Source: Halocaridina rubra (Eukaryota > Arthropoda > Malacostraca > Decapoda > Atyidae). From it: DNA of 64,000 nt. Both the position numbers and the translations under genes were made by a program. The notes under the pieces were generated by a model, which saw only the letters and a list, made by a program, of their open reading frames with translations, did no database searches and had not been told where the DNA came from. The DNA lies in the NCBI GenBank assembly GCA_037179515.1, contig JAXCGZ010004124.1, forward strand, positions 12,501 to 76,500, given 5' to 3'. This document shows, one piece after another, positions 59,723-64,000 of the stretch (positions are counted from its first letter, which is position 1; each line of letters begins with the position of its first letter).

Positions 59723-61767
59723 TCACTAAAAATCCCTAGTAATCTCGAATAATCAATAAAAAATCCCTAAAAATCTCTAAAAATACCTAAAAATTACAAA
59801 CAATTAATAAAAATTACAAAAAATCACTAAAAACTCAAGAAACCACTAAAAATCCATAAAAATTCCCTAAAAAATACCTAAAAATCATTAAAAATCCTGA
59901 AATATCCCATACATTCCATTAAAAGTCCTAAAAATCCTTAAAAATCTCTAAAAATCCCTACAAATCCCTAAAAATCTTTAAAAATTCCTAACCATTCAAA
60001 AAATATCTAAATCTCCATAAAAGAAAATCCATACAAATCTCTTAAAATCAATAAAAATAACTAAAAATCCATGAAAAATCCAAAAAAAAACAAAAAAATA
60101 TATAAAAATCCACCAAAAACACCAAAAATCAATAGAAATTAATATAAATATATCATAATCTAAAATCTCTATGAATCACTAAAATTCATTAAACCCTAAA
60201 ACAATCTAAAAGTCCTTAAAAGTCCATACAAATCTCAAAAAATCTCTAAAAATCCCTAAAACTCATTAAAAATCCCTATAAATCGCTAAACATTCTTAAA
60301 AATACATTAAAATTATTTAAAAAAAAAACACTAAAAATCTCTAAAAATCCCTAAAAATCTCTAAAATTTTAAAAAATCCTTAAAAAATCCAAAAAATTCA
60401 TAAAAATTCAAAAAATTCCTTAAAAATCTCTAAAGAACCATAAAATTCCCCTGAAAAATCCCTACAAATCAACAAATATTCCAAAAAATCCCCTAAAATC
60501 CATGAAAATTTATTAATAATACATAGAAATCCCTGAAAAAATCCATGAACATCTTCAAAAATTACTTTAAGAATTTTAATGGATATTTAGGTATTTGCAT
60601 GGAATTTTACAGATATTTGGTATTTTTTATGATTTTTTAGGGATATTAAGAATTTTTTGGAGAGATTTTTAGTTTTTTTTTTTTTTTGAAATTTTCAAGG
60701 ATTTTTATTTTTTTAAGGATTTTTAGAAAAATTTAGAGATTTTTAAGGAGTTTTAGAGAATTTTAGGGATTATTAGTTGATTTTAGTGATTTTTAGAGAT
60801 TTTGACAAATTTTTATAGATTTTTAAGGTTTTCTAGAGATTTTAAGGGATTTTTAGCAAATTTTAGGGATTTTTTGAGATTTTTAAAGAATTTTATGTAT
60901 TTTTTTGGAATTTCTTTTAATTTTTGGTAATATCTAAAGATTTTTTTAGATATCTTTATGGAATTTTTCCAATTTTTATTTATTTGTAGGGATTTTAAGT
61001 AATTTTTAAAGATGTTTATGGATTTTTTAGGGATTTCCATGGATTATTAATGATTTTTTTTGGATTTTAGGGGATTTTCAGGAATTTTAATTTATTTGTA
61101 GGGATTTTTCTTTGGAATTTTATGGAATTTTTGGGATATTTTGAGATTTTTAAGGAATTTTTTTGAATATTTATGAATTTTTAGGAGTTTTTAAGGATTT
61201 TTAGAAAATTTTATGGGATTCTTAGAGATTTTTAGATATTTTTTAAGATTTTTAATGGATTTTTAGGGATTTGCATGGATTTTTACAGATTTTTGGTATT
61301 TGTTATGAATTTTTATTGATTTGTAGGGATTTTTCAGGGAAATTTTTATGGATTTTTAGGGATTTTTATAGATATTTAAAGAATTTTTTGAATTTTTCGG
61401 GATTTGTAGGGATTTTTATGGATTTTAATGTTTTTTTTAACGATTTTTAGTGATTTATTGGGATTTTTAATGAGTTCTAGGGATTTTTTGAGATTTTTAG
61501 AGATTTTTATGGACTTTTAATTATTTTTAGATTTTCTTAGGATTTTAATGAATTTTAGTGATTTTTAGAGATTTTAGTATATTTATATATATATTCTTAT
61601 TAATTTCTATGTTTTTTTTGTGATTTTTAGGGATTTTTCGATTTTTTGGATTTTTTATTATTAATTTCTATGTTTCTTTTTGTGATTTTTAGAGATTTTT
61701 CGATTTTTTGGATTTTTTAGGAATTTTCATGGATTTTTAGTTATTTTTATTGATCATAAGAGATTTT
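59723..61767. repeat. B block 6, mosaic with internal deletion and 61-bp duplication
   Basis: The left 0.3 kb carries B1-type variants (AAAAATTCCTAACC, CTAAATCTCC). Around 60553-60605 it has B4-type variants (CTTCAAAAATTAC, CATGGAATTTTACAG), and from about 60990 B3-type variants. Relative to B3 about 459 bp are missing, joined at the shared nonamer GAATTTTTA (61307-61315). Near the right end a segment of about 61 bp beginning TTATTAATTTCTATG is present twice in tandem (61597 and 61658). The 75-codon minus-strand frame at 60813-61040 is low complexity and not a gene. Confidence 0.88.
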
Positions 61768-62450
61768 AACCTAACCTAACCTAACCTAACCTAACCTAAC
61801 TTAACTTAACCTAACCTAACCTAACCTAACCTAACCTAACATAACATAACATAACTTAACCTAACCTAACCTAACCTAACTTAACCTAACCTTACCTAAC
61901 TTAACCTAACCTAACCTAACCTAACCTAACCTAACTTAACCTAACCTAATCTAACCTAACCTAACTTAACCTAACCTAACTTAACCTAACCTAACCTAAC
62001 CTAACTTAACCTAACCTAACCTAACCTAACTAAACCTAACCTAACCTAACCTAACCTAACCTAACTTAACCTAACCTAACCTAACCTAACCTAACTTAAC
62101 TTAACCTAACATAACCTAACCTAACCTAACCTAACATAACCTAACCTAACGTAACCTAACTTAACTTAACCTAACCTAACCTAACCTAACCTAACTTAAC
62201 CTAATCCAACCTAACCTAACTTAACCTAACCTAACTGAACCTAACTTAACCTAACCAAACCTAACCTAACCTAACTTAACCTAACCTAACCAAACCTAAC
62301 CTAACCAAACCTAACTTAACCTAACCTAACCTAACTTAACCTAACCTAACCTAACCTAACCTAACCTAACTTAACCTAACCTAACCTAACCTAACCTAAC
62401 CAAACCTAACCTAACCTAACCTAACCTAACCTAACCTAACCTAACCTAAC
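61768..62450 (-). repeat. CCTAA array, unit U6 proximal
   Basis: AACCT pentamers with CTTAA. An ACATAACATAACATAACTT run sits near 61840. Its variant order does not follow the U3 array, so the 17.2-kb duplication ends within or at the end of B block 6. Confidence 0.94.
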
Positions 62451-63595
62451 CTGACCTGACCTGACCTGACCTAACCTAACCTAACCTAACCAAACCCAAC
62501 CTAACCTAACCCAACCCAACCCAACCTAACCTAACCTAACCTAACCTAACCCAACCCAACCTAACCTAACTTAACCTAACCTAACCTAGCCTAACCCAAC
62601 CTAACCTAACCTAACCTAACCTAACCCAACCTAACCTAACCCAACCTAACCTAACCTAACCTAACCTAACCTAACCTAACCTAACATGACATAACCCAAC
62701 CTAACCTAACCTAACCCAACCTAACCTAACCTAGGCTAACCTAACCTAACCTAACCATCCTAACCTAACCTAACCTAACCTAACCTAACCCAACCTAACC
62801 TAACCTAACCTAACCTAACCCAACCTAACCTAACCTAACCTAACCCAACCCAACCTAACCTAACCTAGCCTAACCTAACCTAACCTAACCTAACCCAACC
62901 TAACCTAACCTAACTTAACCTAACCTAACCTAACCCAACCCAACCCAACATAACCTAACCTAACCCAACCTAACCTAACCTAACTTAACCCTCCTAACCT
63001 AACCTAACCTCCCTAACCTAACTTAACCCTCCTAACCTAACCTAACCTCCCTAACCTAACCTAACCTAACCTAACCAAACCTAACCCAACCTAAATTAAC
63101 CTAACCTAACCTAACCTAACCCAACCCAACAAAACCTAACCCAACCTAACCTATCCTAACCTAACCTAACCTAACCTGACCTAACCTAACCTAACCTGAC
63201 CTAACCTAACCTAACCCAACCTAACCCAACCTAACCTAACCCAACCCAACCTAACCTAACCCAACCCAACCTAACCTTACCTAACCAAACCAAACCTAAC
63301 ACAACCTAACCCAACCTAACCTAAGCTAACCTAACCTAACCTTACCCAATCCTAACCTAACTCAACCAAACCTAACCTAACCCAACCAAACCTTACCTAA
63401 CCTAACCTAACTTAACCCAACCTAACCCAACCTAACCTAACCCAACCCAACCCAACCCAACCTAACCTAACCCAACCTAACTAACCTAACCCAACCCAAC
63501 CCAACCCAACCTAACCTAACCTAACCTAACCTAGCCTTACCCAACCCAACCTATCCTAATCTAACCTAACCTAACCTAACCCACCTAACCTAACC
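62451..63595 (-). repeat. CCTAA/CCCAA mixed array, unit U6 distal
   Basis: Starts with four CCTGA units, then loses CTTAA almost completely and gains many CCCAA. It contains a 38-bp direct repeat with TTAACCCTCC and CCTCCCTAACC at 62985 and 63023. There is no C7TCC/CCTAGG junction; the array ends at CTAGAG, where AT-rich DNA begins. Confidence 0.93.
62985..63060 (-). repeat. 38-bp direct repeat with CCCTCC/CCTCCC interruptions
   Basis: Two adjacent copies of a 38-bp unit built from CCTAA pentamers with CCCTCC and CCTCCC inserts. CCCTCC resembles the tail of the C7TCC junction tract, so this may be a decayed relative of that junction. Confidence 0.8.
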
Positions 63596-63917
63596 TAGAG
63601 ATTTTTAAGGATTATTAGGACTTTTAATGGAGTTTATGGGATTATTCAAGATTTTAATGAATTTTAGGTATTTTTTACTGAATTTTTATGGATTTTTAGT
63701 GATTTTTGGAGTTGTTAGGGATTTTTTGCAATTTTTTTTATTTGTTTGTAATTTTTAGATATTTTTAAATATTTGTAAGGATTTTTTGGGGATTTTTATT
63801 GATTGTTGGAGATTTTTAGGGATTTTTAGTGAATTTTAGGGATTTTTTGAGATTTTAGGGATTTTCAGGGAATTTTTAGTTTTTAGGAATGTTTTTGATA
63901 TTGAGGGATTTTTCTTG
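63596..63917 (-). repeat. Inverted, diverged copy of the B-block left end
   Basis: T-rich on the plus strand. Its reverse complement reads ACTCCATTAAAAGTCCTAATAATCC and TCACTAAAAATCCATAAAAATTC in the same order as the left part of B blocks (about 35215-35320 in B2), but with many substitutions. It is the most diverged AT block in the window and the only one with B-left sequence in this orientation. Confidence 0.75.
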
Positions 63918-64000
63918 GTTAGATTAGGTTAGGTTAGGTTAAAGGTTAGCTTAGGCTAGGTTACGTTAGGTTAGGTTAAGTAGTTTTAATTTTTTAGGTA
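63918..64000 (+). repeat. Short degenerate TTAGG tract at window end
   Basis: TTGGTTAGATTAGG then a few TTAGG units broken by AAAGG and GCTTAGGC, passing at about 63981 into AGTTTTAATTTTTTAGG. Polarity is again TTAGG, so the alternation continues. Too short to classify further. Confidence 0.8.

Noticed and set aside
1..64000. Telomere-specific non-LTR elements of the SART or TRAS type inserted in TTAGG
   Set aside because: These are known in insect TTAGG arrays, but no reverse-transcriptase-like coding stretch or poly(A)-flanked insertion is visible. The only retroelement trace is the 196-bp remnant inside an AT block.
1..64000. CRISPR array or bacterial repeat region
   Set aside because: The repeats are contiguous 5-mers without unique spacers, and the TTAGG motif and retroelement trace are eukaryotic.

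Overview
This window is a gene-free eukaryotic satellite region built almost wholly from the pentanucleotide TTAGG and its complement CCTAA. TTAGG is the canonical telomeric repeat of most insects and of many crustaceans and chelicerates, so an arthropod genome is the best guess. The sequence alone does not separate a subtelomere from a large interstitial block. I see no protein-coding gene, tRNA, rRNA or CRISPR array. The few long open frames are low-complexity or lie antisense across a retroelement scrap.

The arrays change polarity repeatedly. (TTAGG)n runs into an AT-rich block, emerges as (CCTAA)n, then reaches a second kind of switch point where it turns back into (TTAGG)n. In the left half (about 1-30,930) the TTAGG-to-CCTAA switches are 'A blocks' of about 0.9 kb with roughly 190-bp terminal inverted repeats (TIRs), at 2147, 5535, 10749, 16406, 21935 and 28268. 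One A block has lost half of an arm and one has lost its whole core. The CCTAA-to-TTAGG switches there are four palindromes of about 0.4 kb (7933, 12884, 19052, 24568) with TTGGG/CCCAA-rich arms around a 50-bp AT core. Successive palindromes lie about 5-6.2 kb apart.

The right half (about 30,930-63,600) uses a different unit, repeated six times. It starts at a sharp CCTAGG divergence point preceded by a C6-7TCC tract. It continues with TTAGG, a GGGATGGG marker, TTGGG-rich DNA, a 2-2.6 kb AT-rich 'B block' (0.37 kb in the first unit), and CCTAA back to the next C-tract. The palindrome cores of the left half are the first 50 bp of the B block, and the right end of the B block is an inverted full-length relative of the A block, so both halves descend from the same parts. 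A duplication offset by about 17.2 kb copies units 2-3 onto units 5-6, including a 196-bp remnant that looks like a non-LTR retrotransposon 3' end. Unit 6 is a mosaic of variants from units 1, 3 and 4, which points to gene conversion or unequal exchange.

The parts most worth following up are the two-hub alternating-polarity architecture, the A-tracts phased at about 10 bp in the AT-rich blocks (predicted curved DNA), and the cloned C-tract/CCTAGG junction. Whether this is a functional chromosome-end system, a self-amplifying inverted satellite, or partly an assembly product cannot be decided from sequence alone.
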